Source: Pseudomonas fluorescens
GTDB lineage: Bacteria; Pseudomonadota; Gammaproteobacteria; Pseudomonadales; Pseudomonadaceae
DNA length: 64,000 bases
Assembly: GCF_002022275.1 (NCBI RefSeq)
Contig: NZ_MSDF01000016.1
Span: 126,301 to 190,300, forward strand
Direction: 5' to 3'
Of the stretch, positions 53,574 through 61,556 are shown piece after piece. Positions within the stretch are counted from its first letter, which is position 1. The number at the start of each line of letters is the position of its first letter. A model generated the notes under the pieces. That model saw only the letters and a program-made list of their open reading frames with translations. It was not told the origin of the DNA and searched no databases. The position numbers and the translations under genes were made by a program.

Positions 53574-54224
53574 TTAGCTTAGGTTTTCCAGCGTCTGCGT
53601 ATCCCAGCTATGGGTTTTGATCGCCAGATACAGCATGCCAATCGTCAGCGGGACTTTATCACCACGGCCCTTGGCGCGACGCTTCAGAAACACATCAAAC
53701 ACCGGCGGCTTAAAGTAGCGATAAGCATCGTAATCGCCCAGGTCGATCGCAAAATCCTGCTCCAGCGCATCCATAAATTGCTTGGCCTCGGCGCCGTCGC
53801 AGCCCAAGTCGAAGTTGAGCGAGGTGTCGAGACGAATGGTTTTGTGTTTCGGCAATCCGATTTCTTCGTGCAGCAATTGCAGAAGCTGCTGCATCACGGG
53901 GTCTTCGGGGAAATTGGGGGCCAGGTTCATGGTCGGGGCACGCGGAAGTGGGTGAGGGTTGCGTTGTCTGCGGTATTTGCTGCGGGTGATCAAGAGTGCC
54001 AAGCCTATCAAGAATATGAAGACAGGCAATAAAGGCATTCTGAGGATGATTGCCACGTCGGGCAGCAGGCAAGTCATCGTTAGCCCTGTGGCGAGACAGG
54101 TGATTGCGATGCGTTGTCTGAACCGGGGGGCTTTGATTTGATAATGCAGCAGCAAATACATCAGTAGAAAAAAGGCGGATTGAAGATACAGGGCCATATG
54201 ACTAAGTCTCGTCCGTGTAGACAT
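53574..54224 (-). CDS. Membrane protein with C-terminal DUF1493-like acyl-carrier-type domain
   Basis: 216 aa if started at MSTRTRLSH (54224); MALYLQSAF nine codons later is equally possible, and neither has a clear SD. The N-terminal third has about three hydrophobic segments (QSAFFLLMYLLLHYQI; IAITCLATGLTMTCLL; MPLLPVFIFLIGLALLI), then a basic linker. From MNLAPNFPEDPVMQQLLQLLHEEIGLPK the C-terminal 115 residues match the DUF1493 pattern: L-D-T-S-L-x-x-D-L-G-C-D-G-A-E-A-x-x-F-M, reminiscent of an acyl-carrier fold without the usual D-S-L. DUF1493 proteins are usually short and free-standing, so the membrane fusion is notable. Alternatively the membrane part and the DUF part may be separately started. 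Confidence 0.6.
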   Translation of the reverse strand: MSTRTRLSHMALYLQSAFFLLMYLLLHYQIKAPRFRQRIAITCLATGLTMTCLLPDVAIILRMPLLPVFIFLIGLALLITRSKYRRQRNPHPLPRAPTMNLAPNFPEDPVMQQLLQLLHEEIGLPKHKTIRLDTSLNFDLGCDGAEAKQFMDALEQDFAIDLGDYDAYRYFKPPVFDVFLKRRAKGRGDKVPLTIGMLYLAIKTHSWDTQTLENLS

Positions 54225-54390
54225 GCATTGAGAGAACACTAGTTTCAGGCAGGCGAAGGTGAAATATGTAGTGGGTAGGGCAGGTGTTTTAAGCAGTTTG
54301 GGAAGGGTATGACGCTGTGTTTGACGTTTTCCTACGGGAGTTTCCTGCAATTCAAGGTTGGCCAGGATTTGTGGAAGAAAACCGGGCAAA

Positions 54391-54479
54391 TGTGGGAGCG
54401 GGCTTGCCCGCGATGGCAGTCGTTCAGGTACAGAAATACAGCCTGAAAGGACGCCATCGCAGGCAAGCCAGCTCCCACA
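54391..54479. repeat. REPIN (hybrid arms)
   Basis: An 89-bp element with head GAGCGGGCTTGCCCGCGATGGC and tail GCCATCGCAGGCAAGCCAGCTCCCACA. It lies 3 bases from the stop of the next minus-strand gene. Confidence 0.93.
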
Positions 54480-54482
54480 ATT

Positions 54483-54803
54483 TTAGCTGTGTGGCTGGTT
54501 TGGATGTGTTGGGTTATCGACTGCCGGTTGCAGCTGCACGTGCTGCGCAGCTTCCAGCAAGTCGCAGCCATCCTGCACGAGCAAGTACAGGGCATTGATG
54601 ATGTGGGAGATGTCTTTGAGGTCGGCGTGTTCGTAGGTCAGGCAGGTGAAGGTTTCCAGTAAGTCGGTGGCGGCGCGGATGCGCTGGTGTGCGGCGCACT
54701 GGATGTCTTCGGCGGTGGCTTCGGTGTCGATGACGAGCGGGTGGGTGTCGGTGAAGTTGGTGCGTAGAAGGCGATAGCGACGGTTCGTTTCAGGGATCTG
54801 CAT
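54483..54803 (-). CDS. Small helical protein, possibly DUF3077-like, 106 aa
   Basis: A short acidic, alpha-helical-looking protein: AHQRIRAATDLLETFTCLTYEHADLKDISHIINALYLLVQDGCDLLEAAQ forms two amphipathic helices, reminiscent of pseudomonad-specific small families such as DUF3077. The tail QLQPAVDNPTHPNQPHS is disordered-looking. The ATG at 54803 has only a weak SD. It is preceded by about 230 bases of unusually structured sequence (54804-55040), probably its 5' leader. Function unknown; my family guess is weak. Confidence 0.6.
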   Translation of the reverse strand: MQIPETNRRYRLLRTNFTDTHPLVIDTEATAEDIQCAAHQRIRAATDLLETFTCLTYEHADLKDISHIINALYLLVQDGCDLLEAAQHVQLQPAVDNPTHPNQPHS

Positions 54804-55040
54804 TTGAAGGTACTCGGTTTGCTGTTAGGTAACCGACACCACCGTGGCCAAACGGTGGGTGGCGGACTGTGCGCAGGTTGGCCAGCCGGAAACAGCAATC
54901 CGGCACGTCCGAGGACGTCCCACACACAGCCGCCATAGCAGTGCTTTACGAGACGATAGACGTTCGCAAGGCATGTAGTGGCACTTATGTGTGCTGTTTT
55001 CGAGTGACCAAACCCGGTCGCTGAGTTGGCAGCGACGGGG
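54804..55040 (-). promoter_or_regulatory. Hairpin-rich 5' leader of the 106-aa protein gene
   Basis: Four perfect stem-loops occur in a row: CCACCGT/ACGGTGG (54839-54858), GCCGGA/TCCGGC (54885-54904), ACGTC/GACGT with a 4-base loop (54905-54918) and GTCGCTG/CAGCGAC (55017-55036). No ORF of protein-like composition covers it. It looks like a structured untranslated RNA. No terminator T-run follows, so transcription should continue into the gene. Confidence 0.5.
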
Positions 55041-55125
55041 CGAACCTTAGAAGTGAGCGTAATTTGGAGCAATAAACAGATGGTTTACCGAGTGGCGGTT
55101 TTATCAAGCGCGTACTGGTTTCTCG
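55041..55125. other. Short spacer between structured leader and composite repeat
   Basis: 85 bases. GCGTAATTTGGAGCAATAAAC and ACTCGGTAAACC give AT-rich sequence from which the leader at 54804-55040 could be transcribed (minus strand). No definite promoter elements are seen. Confidence 0.25.
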
Positions 55126-55262
55126 GATCGTTCCCACGCTCCCGCGTGGGAATGCATGCCGTGACGCTCTGCGTCACCAGCGCCGGGGTCTTGAACCGTG
55201 CGCGGATGGCGGGACGCGGAGCGTCCCAGGCGGCATTCCCACGCGGAGCGTGAGGAACGATC
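55126..55262. repeat. GATCGTTCCCA... composite hairpin repeat, second copy
   Basis: 137 bp with ends GATCGTTCCCACGCT and GTGAGGAACGATC, the right end with one inserted base; internal hairpins GTGACGCTCTGCGTCAC and GGGACGCGGAGCGTCCC. It is longer than the copy at 17051-17157 by a middle insertion. Its right end touches the stop codon of the yhfG-like gene. Confidence 0.85.
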
Positions 55263-55449
55263 AGTCACTTTCAGTGAGAGGTGTCACGCGGGACTGGTAC
55301 TTGGCGAGAACGGCTTCGCGGGTCGGCAGGGGGTGATCGACGTCGTCGGGTTGGGTATCGAACCCTTCCAGGCGTAGGCTGGCGAGGTAATTGGATAGGC
55401 GGATCTTATGGTAGTGATCCTGTTTTTGCTCAAACGTCGGTTCGCTCAT
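55261..55449 (-). CDS. YhfG-family protein (orphan Fic antitoxin-like)
   Basis: 62 aa from the ATG at 55449, SD AGGAG about 9 bases before. The sequence MSEPTFEQKQDHYHKIRLSNYLASLRLEGF is the recognisable YhfG pattern (K-x3-R-x2-N-Y-x-A-S-x-R-L-E-G). In many bacteria yhfG precedes fic and encodes the antitoxin that holds the Fic AMP-transferase inactive. Here no Fic ORF (H-P-F-x-D/E-G-N motif) is found downstream: the stop codon is merged with a hairpin repeat and then non-coding sequence. It may be an orphan antitoxin, a remnant, or may work with a remote Fic. Confidence 0.75.
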   Translation of the reverse strand: MSEPTFEQKQDHYHKIRLSNYLASLRLEGFDTQPDDVDHPLPTREAVLAKYQSRVTPLTESD

Positions 55450-55821
55450 TACCGCGTACTCCTGGGTTGCAATGCTCGACTTTAGCGCAATGCTTAGCTC
55501 GCAGACTGGATATAAATTGAACGCAGAACTCATAGTTTAGCAGTGACCCAGAACTAAAAAATGTGGGAGCTGGCTTGCCTGCGATGGCGGAGTGTCAGTC
55601 AGCAATCTATCGACTGACACTCCGCCATCGCAGGCAAGCCAGCTCCCACAATTGCATTGTATTCATCTCACGAAATCGTCTGAACAATCCCACATCGGCC
55701 CTAGGCCATCCCTCAGCCTGTGTATCATCCTGTCTCTTATTTCCTTGCGACCTTTCTCGATTCGCTGAGTGTTCCGGGCTATGTTTTTGAGCCAACTCAG
55801 CGGTCAATGGAGTGACAGCTT
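55450..55821. other. Divergent region between yhfG-like gene and recQ, with a REPIN
   Basis: 372 bases. The REPIN (55562-55650) splits the region. On the recQ side TTGCGACCTTTCTCGATTCGCTGAG around 55744 is a candidate -35 start without clear -10. There is no further ORF. Confidence 0.4.
55562..55650. repeat. REPIN
   Basis: An 89-bp element whose stem continues far into the loop (GATGGCGGAGTGTCAGTC... / ...GACTGACACTCCGCCATC), making almost the whole element one hairpin. It is located between divergent promoters, which is less common than 3'-flanking positions. Confidence 0.95.
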
Positions 55822-57759
55822 ATGCACGACACCCTCCAGCAGGTCTTTGGTTATCCACAGTTTCGTTTGGGCCAGGAAGACGTCGTCAGCGCGGTGCTGG
55901 CGGGTCGTTCGGCGGCCGCCATTTTCCCTACCGGGTCGGGCAAGTCCCTGTGTTATCAGCTGTCGGCGGTGTTGCTGCCGCACCTGACGCTGGTGGTTTC
56001 GCCGTTGTTGGCGTTGATGCAGGACCAGCTCGGTTTTTTGAAACGCCACGGCATTTCGGCGGGCAGCATCGATTCGGCGCAAAGTCGCGAAGACGCCAAT
56101 GACGTGATGGCCCGCGCACGTTCGGGCGAGCTGAAGATCCTGATGATTTCCGTGGAGCGTTTGAAGAACGAGCGCTTCCGAAATTTTCTGCAGAGTGTGC
56201 ATATCTCGCTGCTGGTGGTAGACGAGGCGCACTGTATTTCCGAGTGGGGCCATAACTTTCGGCCGGACTACTTGAAACTTCCGGACTACCAGCGTCAGTT
56301 CAATATCCCACAGGCGTTGCTGCTGACGGCTACAGCCACGCCAGCGGTGATTGCCGACATGCAGGCCAAGTTCGCGATTGCGCCTGATGATGTGGTTACC
56401 ACTGGCTTCTACCGCGCCAATCTCAATTTGTTGGTGGAGCCGGTGGCCGGTGCGGATAAGCGCCGGCGTCTGGTGGAGTGGATGAAAGAACGGGCTAATC
56501 AGCCGAGCATCGTCTACGTCACGCTGCAAAAAACCGCTGAGCAAATTGCCGAGCATTTGAATCGAAACGGCATCCAGGCCGAGGCCTATCACGCCGGGTT
56601 ACCCCACGATAAACGCGAAGGTATCCAGCAGCGTTTCATGGGCGGGCGCTCCAATTGCATTGTCGCCACCATCGCGTTTGGCATGGGCATCGACAAGAGT
56701 GATATCCGCAATGTGGTGCACTTTGACCTGCCCAAATCCATCGAGAACTACAGCCAGGAAATCGGCCGCGCCGGGCGTGATGGGCAGCCGTCTGACTGCC
56801 TGGTGCTGGCCAATCGCGACAGCCTGAACGTGCTGGAAAACTTTGTGTATGGCGACACGCCGGAGCAGGAGGGCATTCGCCGTGTGCTGGAGGAGTTGCA
56901 GGCGGCGCGAACCGAGGGGCAGTGGGAGTTTTTGCTGAGGTCACTGTCGGACCACAGCAACATCCGCGAGCTGCCGCTGAAAACGCTGTTGGTGCAGTTG
57001 GAACTCAAGGGCGTAATCGCGCCGCGCTATGCGTTCTATGCTGAATACCGCTTCAAATACCTGATTGAGCCAGAGGTGTTGCTGGCGCGATTTTCCGGCG
57101 AGCGCCAGCAGTTTGTCGCAGCGATTATCCAGGTGTGCACGCGCGCCAGAACCTGGGCGACAGTGGATTTCGATGCGCTGTATCAACAGCACAATGCTGG
57201 GCGCAGCCGGGTGGTGAAGGCGCTGGATTACTTCCAGGAGCAGGGCCTGATCGAGCTGGAAAGCAAGCAGATGACCGAGGTCTACAGCCTGCTGGACACC
57301 GCCTTTGATCCACAGGTGTTGAGCGCCGAGTTATACACAGGCTTCAAAAACCATGAGGTGACGGAGGTGGCGCGGATTCACGCCATGCTCGACCTTTTCG
57401 CCACTGAGCATTGCTTGGGCCAGCGTTTGGCCCAGTACTTCGGCGATGAAAATGCCCCCGAGCGTTGCGGGCATTGCTCGGTATGCCACGGCCACGTTGC
57501 GCATCTGCCGCAGCCACCGAGTTTGCCGCCGCTTGTGGATAAAAACTTTATGGGACTGTGCGGCGATTTTATCCACAGGCATCATGAAGCCACTGGGGAT
57601 TTACCAGGCTCGGAGCGACTGACGCGCTTCCTGGGCGGCATCAGCGTGCCGCTGTTTACCAAGCTGAAAGCGCGGGGTATTTCGGGTTTTGCTGCGCTGG
57701 AAGACTACCCGTACGCCGAGGTACGCGAGTGGGCCGAGGCCCATCTGAATGATCTCTAA
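55822..57759 (+). CDS. recQ: ATP-dependent DNA helicase RecQ
   Basis: 645 aa. Helicase motifs: Walker A FPTGSGKSLCYQ near residues 33-44, DEAH box VVDEAHCISEWGHNFRPDY, SAT-type TATAT, and motif V/VI QEIGRAGRDGQPSDC. The RecQ zinc region is present (CGHCSVCHGH near 550). The C-terminus has no obvious HRDC domain; it ends in a small helical part FLGGISVPLFTKLKARGISGF. Role: unwinding of recombination and replication intermediates. It is followed 23 bases later by a thioesterase gene, probably cotranscribed. Confidence 0.93.
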   Translation: MHDTLQQVFGYPQFRLGQEDVVSAVLAGRSAAAIFPTGSGKSLCYQLSAVLLPHLTLVVSPLLALMQDQLGFLKRHGISAGSIDSAQSREDANDVMARARSGELKILMISVERLKNERFRNFLQSVHISLLVVDEAHCISEWGHNFRPDYLKLPDYQRQFNIPQALLLTATATPAVIADMQAKFAIAPDDVVTTGFYRANLNLLVEPVAGADKRRRLVEWMKERANQPSIVYVTLQKTAEQIAEHLNRNGIQAEAYHAGLPHDKREGIQQRFMGGRSNCIVATIAFGMGIDKSDIRNVVHFDLPKSIENYSQEIGRAGRDGQPSDCLVLANRDSLNVLENFVYGDTPEQEGIRRVLEELQAARTEGQWEFLLRSLSDHSNIRELPLKTLLVQLELKGVIAPRYAFYAEYRFKYLIEPEVLLARFSGERQQFVAAIIQVCTRARTWATVDFDALYQQHNAGRSRVVKALDYFQEQGLIELESKQMTEVYSLLDTAFDPQVLSAELYTGFKNHEVTEVARIHAMLDLFATEHCLGQRLAQYFGDENAPERCGHCSVCHGHVAHLPQPPSLPPLVDKNFMGLCGDFIHRHHEATGDLPGSERLTRFLGGISVPLFTKLKARGISGFAALEDYPYAEVREWAEAHLNDL

Positions 57760-57782
57760 ACTCACTTTCACGAGACCTGCAC

Positions 57783-58214
57783 ATGCCTGACTCAATGCCC
57801 TTGCGCGCCGATTACCGACACTTTCAGCCGATCATCACGCGCTGGCACGACAATGATGTGTATGGCCATGTGAACAACGTGACGTACTACAGCTTTTTCG
57901 ACACGGCGGTGAATACCTACCTGATTGAAGAGGGCGGGCTGGATATTCATGACGGCGAAGTGGTGGGGTTTGTGGTGAGTTCGGCGTGTGACTACTTTGC
58001 GTCGATCGCTTTTCCGGATCGCATAGAAATCGGCCTGCGGGTGGGCAAGTTGGGTAACAGCTCGGTGCAGTATGAGTTGGCGGTATTCAAGGCGGGCGAG
58101 GAAGACGCCTGCGCGGCGGGGATGTTTGTGCATGTGTTTGTGGATCGCGCGTCGAACCAGCCGGTGACGATTCCTGAAAGGCTGCGCGAGGCGTTGCAGC
58201 GGTTGGTGGTCTGA
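57783..58214 (+). CDS. Acyl-CoA thioesterase (4-hydroxybenzoyl-CoA thioesterase-like)
   Basis: A 143-aa single hotdog domain. TRWHDNDVYGHVNNVTYYSFFDTAVNTYL has the catalytic Asp and the D-x-x-G-H-V-N-N motif of the YbgC/FcbC type. The rest (FASIAFPDRIEIGLRVGKLGNSSVQYELAVF) is standard. Substrate unknown. It lies close behind recQ, on the same strand. Confidence 0.88.
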   Translation: MPDSMPLRADYRHFQPIITRWHDNDVYGHVNNVTYYSFFDTAVNTYLIEEGGLDIHDGEVVGFVVSSACDYFASIAFPDRIEIGLRVGKLGNSSVQYELAVFKAGEEDACAAGMFVHVFVDRASNQPVTIPERLREALQRLVV

Positions 58215-58243
58215 CAAAGACCGCTGGACCCATAGAAATCAAA

Positions 58244-58332
58244 TGTGGGAGCTGGCTTGCCTGCGATAGCGGCGAGTCAGGTTTAAAACTGTTGCCTGAC
58301 ACTCCGCTATCGCAGGCAAGCCAGCTCCCACA
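58244..58332. repeat. REPIN
   Basis: An 89-bp element with AGCTGGCTTGCCTGCGATAGCGG arms; GAGTCAGG/CCTGACAC extends the stem. It is located between convergent genes and may serve both as terminator. Confidence 0.95.
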
Positions 58333-58362
58333 GGGATTTGCTTCGGGCTTTAGATCGAGAGA

Positions 58363-58845
58363 TTAGCGGTGATGACGGTAGTGATGCTTGTTCTTGCGAT
58401 GCCCATAAGCATGCCCGCGCCCATGATGGTCATCACGGTCATAACGGCGGTTGTCGCGGCCTCGGTAGCGACGGTCGTCGTCATCGCTTTTGTTGCCCAT
58501 GTAATTGCCCAGTGCGCCACCCGCGCCACCGCCGGCGGCTGCGCCGATCAGGCTGCCGGTGTTACCGCCGACACTGCGACCCACTACGTTGCCGCCGGCC
58601 GCGCCGAGTGCGCCGCCAATAGCGGCTTCGCCACGGCTGCGTTTGTCGGCGCCGACCGCACTACCGCCCGCGCCGCCCAAGGCTGCGCCGATGGCCGAAC
58701 CGGTGTTACCGCCGATCTGCTGGCCCACAACTGAACCAAGTACCCCGCCCAATGCGCCGCCCACACCGGCTTCGGTGGTGCCACCGGCCATGGCTGCGCC
58801 ACTGACCAGGCCAAGGGACAACAAGAGAATCGAGGAGAACTTCAT
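58363..58845 (-). CDS. Glycine-zipper surface/envelope protein
   Basis: 160 aa. The signal peptide covers residues 1-20 (ending GAAMA). Residues 25-115 are glycine-zipper repeats (GGALGGVLGSVVGQQIGG, GSAIGAALGGAGGSAVG, GAALGAAGGNVVGRSVGG-type) that can form helical bundles in the outer membrane, as in SlyB/Rcp-type proteins. The C-terminal 45 residues are very rich in Asp, Arg, His and Lys (KSDDDDRRYRGRD...HHYRHHR), a potentially metal-binding, disordered tail. There is no lipobox. Function unknown; envelope integrity is the usual guess for such proteins. Confidence 0.75.
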   Translation of the reverse strand: MKFSSILLLSLGLVSGAAMAGGTTEAGVGGALGGVLGSVVGQQIGGNTGSAIGAALGGAGGSAVGADKRSRGEAAIGGALGAAGGNVVGRSVGGNTGSLIGAAAGGGAGGALGNYMGNKSDDDDRRYRGRDNRRYDRDDHHGRGHAYGHRKNKHHYRHHR

Positions 58846-58926
58846 AGGGAAACCTCAAGAGGATGACGGCGCGATCCTGAGGTTGTATCGAGACGCTGAC
58901 AATCGAAATCCGACCGGTGGCAGCAG

Positions 58927-59034
58927 TTGTATACAATTTGATAAGTTACTGTTTTGTATAGGGAACTTAAGTGGTTTTTGCGAGTCTTTAACTACTTCGG
59001 AACGGCCGCTTTTATGCAAAAGCGGCCTTTTTTG
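58927..59034 (+). ncRNA. Candidate small RNA ending in a strong orphan terminator
   Basis: A perfect terminator (59004-59034) on the plus strand has no upstream protein gene on that strand: the neighbouring gene at 58363-58845 runs the other way. Between 58927 and the terminator there are a 10-bp palindrome TTGTATACAA (58927-58936) and a TGTATAGG -10-like element (58956-58962), so a transcript of about 65-70 nt could start near 58968. No ORF with an SD fits. This is a prediction only; the terminator is the solid part. Confidence 0.45.
59004..59034 (+). terminator. Strong Rho-independent terminator, plus strand
   Basis: GGCCGCTTTT (59004-59013), loop ATGC, AAAAGCGGCC (59018-59027), then T6. 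A perfect 10-bp stem; no T-run on the minus strand, so it is directional. Confidence 0.9.
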
Positions 59035-59064
59035 TGCATGGTTAATGCTGGCCTGGCGAGCTTT

Positions 59065-59196
59065 TGTGGCGAGCGGGCTTGCCCGCGTTGGGCCGCGAAG
59101 CGGCCCCTGGTGCAGGCAGTGCGTTATGACTGAAAGAATGCGGTGACTGTATTGGGGCTGCTTCGCAGCCCAACGCGGGCAAGCCCGCTCGCCACA
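59065..59196. repeat. Variant REP element with two side hairpins
   Basis: 132 bp. The ends TGTGGCGAGCGGGCTTGCCCGCGTTGGGC are mirrored by GCCCAACGCGGGCAAGCCCGCTCGCCACA. Inside each arm a hairpin occurs: GGGCCGCGAAGCGGCCC and GGGCTGCTTCGCAGCCC. The whole could fold into a three-branched structure. It lies between the candidate sRNA terminator and the stop of the oxidoreductase gene. Confidence 0.88.
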
Positions 59197-59207
59197 ATTG
59201 AAGCCAG

Positions 59208-61556
59208 TCAGGCAGAGCGCGCCATGATCAGCCCAGTGTCACTCGCCGCTTCCAAACGAATCGCCACGAACTTCGACGTCGGCGTATGGCTGCCATCCCC
59301 GGTGCTCTCCAGCGGCACCAGCGGGTTCACCTCCGGGTAGTACGCCGCAGCCTGACCCGCCGGAATATCAAACGCCAGCAAGGTAAAGCCCTTCACGCGG
59401 CGCTCACGGCCGTCTTCCCACAGCGACACGATGTCGGCCTTCTGCCCCGGCTTGAAACCCAGGCGAATAATGTCGGCTTCGTTGACGAACAGCACGTCAC
59501 GCTGGCCTTTCACGCCGCGATAGCGATCATCGAGGCCATAAATGGTGGTGTTGTACTGATCGTGAGAGCGCATCGACTGCATGATCAGGTCCGGCACCCG
59601 GCCCGTGGCGTGAGTGCGTTCGTGGATCAAGTCTTTGGGCAAGATGTTCGGACGGAAGTTGGCGCGCCCCGATGGCGTATTCCAGCGGCGTGCACCGGCC
59701 GAGTTGCCCAGGTAGAAACCACCCGGGTTTTTGATCTTCTCGTTGAAGTCTTTGAAACCCGGGATGGTGTCGGCGATCAGGTCGCGAATGCGCCCGTAGT
59801 CGGCCACCAGCCAGTTCCAGTCCACCGGCTTGCTGCCCAGGGTGGCGGCGGCAATGCCGGCCAGGATGGCAGGCTCGGACTTCATGAGTTTGGACAGCGG
59901 CTGCAGTTGGCCATTGGAGCCGTGGACCATGCTGAACGAGTCTTCCACCGTCACCGCTTGCGGGCCGTCGGCCTGGATATCGATGTCGGTACGGCCCAGG
60001 CACGGCAGGATCAGCGCGTCTTTGCCGTGCATCAGGTGGCTGCGGTTGAGCTTGGTGCTGATCTGCACGGTCAGGTCGCAGTTGCGCAGGGCTTCGAAGG
60101 TGCGCGGGCTGTCTGGCGTGGCTTGGGCGAAGTTGCCGCCCAGGCCGATAAACACCTTGGAGCGGCCTTCGAGCATGGCGTGAATCGCTTCGACCACGTT
60201 GTGGCCGTTCTCGCGCGGCACCTGGAACTGGAAGCGACGTTCCAGGGAGTCGAGGAACGCCACCGGTGGGCGCTCGTTGATGCCCATCGTGCGGTCGCCC
60301 TGCACGTTGCTGTGGCCACGCACCGGGCACAGGCCCGCGCCCGGCCGGCCGATGTTGCCGCGCAGCAGCATCAGGTTGGCGATTTCCTGGATGGTCGGCA
60401 CCGAATGGCGGTGCTGGGTGATGCCCATCGCCCAGCACATAATCACGTTCTTGCCTTTGGCGTACATGCGCGCCGCTTGCTCGATCTCGACCAGGGTCAA
60501 GCCGGATTGCGCGACGATTTCATCCCACGAGGTGTCGTCAATCTTGCCAAGGTATTCCAGCACGTTGGCCGTGTGTTCGTTGAGGAAGTCGTGGTCGAAC
60601 ACCGCTTCTGTGCCTTCAGCCTGGGCCTGGCGCTCCCACAGCAGCAGGAATTTCGCCATGCCACGCAGGATGGCCATGTCGCCACCCAGCGCCGGACGGA
60701 AGTAGGCGGTGTTGGTCGGCTTGTCGCCGTTGGTGAGCATTTCCAGCGGGTGTTGCGGGTGCTGGAAGCGTTCCAGGCCACGCTCTTTCAGCGGGTTGAT
60801 GCACACCACCTGGGCGCCGCGTTTCACCGCTTCGCGCAGCGGTTCAAGCATGCGCGGGTGGTTGGTGCCGGGGTTCTGGCCCCAGACGAAAATTGCATCG
60901 GCGTGTTCGAAGTCATCAAAGGTCACGGTGCCTTTGCCGACGCCCACACTTTGCGCCAAGGCGACGCCGCTGGCTTCGTGGCACATGTTCGAGCAGTCGG
61001 GGAAATTGTTGGTGCCGTAGGCGCGCACAAACAGCTGATACAGGTACGCCGCTTCGTTGCTGGCACGACCCGAGGTATAGAACTCGGCCATGTCCGGGCT
61101 TGGCAGTGCATTGAGGTGTTTGCCGACCAGGTCAAACGCCGATTCCCAACTGATAGCTTTATAGCGGTCAGTCTCGGCGTCGTAGCGCATTGGCTCGGTC
61201 AGTCGGCCTTGGTATTCCAGCCAGTAGTCGCTTTGCTCGAGCAGCGCGGTGACGCTGTGCTTGGCGAAAAAGGCCGCGTCGACGCGGCGCTTGGTGGCTT
61301 CCCAGTTCACCGCCTTGGCGCCGTTTTCGCAGAACTTGACCATGCCGCTTTCCGGCGAATCACCCCAGGCACAGCCCGGGCAGTCGAAGCCGCCGTTCTG
61401 GTTGGTCTTAAGCATCATGCGCAGGTTTTTCAGCGCGTTGTCGCTGGTCAGCCATGCTTGCGCCACGCTGATCAGTGCGCCCCAGCCGCCCGCCGGGCCT
61501 TTATAAGGCTTGTAACGCGGGGTTGGGGTTTGGTCGGCTTGGTGGTGCTGGCTCAT
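59208..61556 (-). CDS. FdhF/YdeP-family molybdopterin oxidoreductase
   Basis: A 782-aa molybdenum-bisMGD enzyme of the formate-dehydrogenase-like superfamily. The N-terminal FDCPGCAWGD (about 57-66) is a C-x-x-C typical for this subgroup; there is no full 4Fe-4S cysteine set and no selenocysteine. FYTSGRASNEAAYLYQLFVRAYGTNNFPDCSNMCHEASGVAL is the classic Mo-cofactor region; IFVWGQNPGTNHPRML and HRHSVPTIQEIANLMLLRGNIGRPGAGLCPVRGHSNVQGDRTMG follow. A C-terminal molydop-binding domain closes it. YdeP is linked to acid resistance in E. coli; the substrate is unknown. It overlaps fdhD by ATGA, so cofactor sulfuration and enzyme are made together. Confidence 0.92.
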   Translation of the reverse strand: MSQHHQADQTPTPRYKPYKGPAGGWGALISVAQAWLTSDNALKNLRMMLKTNQNGGFDCPGCAWGDSPESGMVKFCENGAKAVNWEATKRRVDAAFFAKHSVTALLEQSDYWLEYQGRLTEPMRYDAETDRYKAISWESAFDLVGKHLNALPSPDMAEFYTSGRASNEAAYLYQLFVRAYGTNNFPDCSNMCHEASGVALAQSVGVGKGTVTFDDFEHADAIFVWGQNPGTNHPRMLEPLREAVKRGAQVVCINPLKERGLERFQHPQHPLEMLTNGDKPTNTAYFRPALGGDMAILRGMAKFLLLWERQAQAEGTEAVFDHDFLNEHTANVLEYLGKIDDTSWDEIVAQSGLTLVEIEQAARMYAKGKNVIMCWAMGITQHRHSVPTIQEIANLMLLRGNIGRPGAGLCPVRGHSNVQGDRTMGINERPPVAFLDSLERRFQFQVPRENGHNVVEAIHAMLEGRSKVFIGLGGNFAQATPDSPRTFEALRNCDLTVQISTKLNRSHLMHGKDALILPCLGRTDIDIQADGPQAVTVEDSFSMVHGSNGQLQPLSKLMKSEPAILAGIAAATLGSKPVDWNWLVADYGRIRDLIADTIPGFKDFNEKIKNPGGFYLGNSAGARRWNTPSGRANFRPNILPKDLIHERTHATGRVPDLIMQSMRSHDQYNTTIYGLDDRYRGVKGQRDVLFVNEADIIRLGFKPGQKADIVSLWEDGRERRVKGFTLLAFDIPAGQAAAYYPEVNPLVPLESTGDGSHTPTSKFVAIRLEAASDTGLIMARSA

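Noticed and set aside
54970..55000. Sigma-54-like element around TGGCACTTATGTGTGC
   Set aside because: The distance between GG and GC is one base too long, and the orientation is away from the gene.
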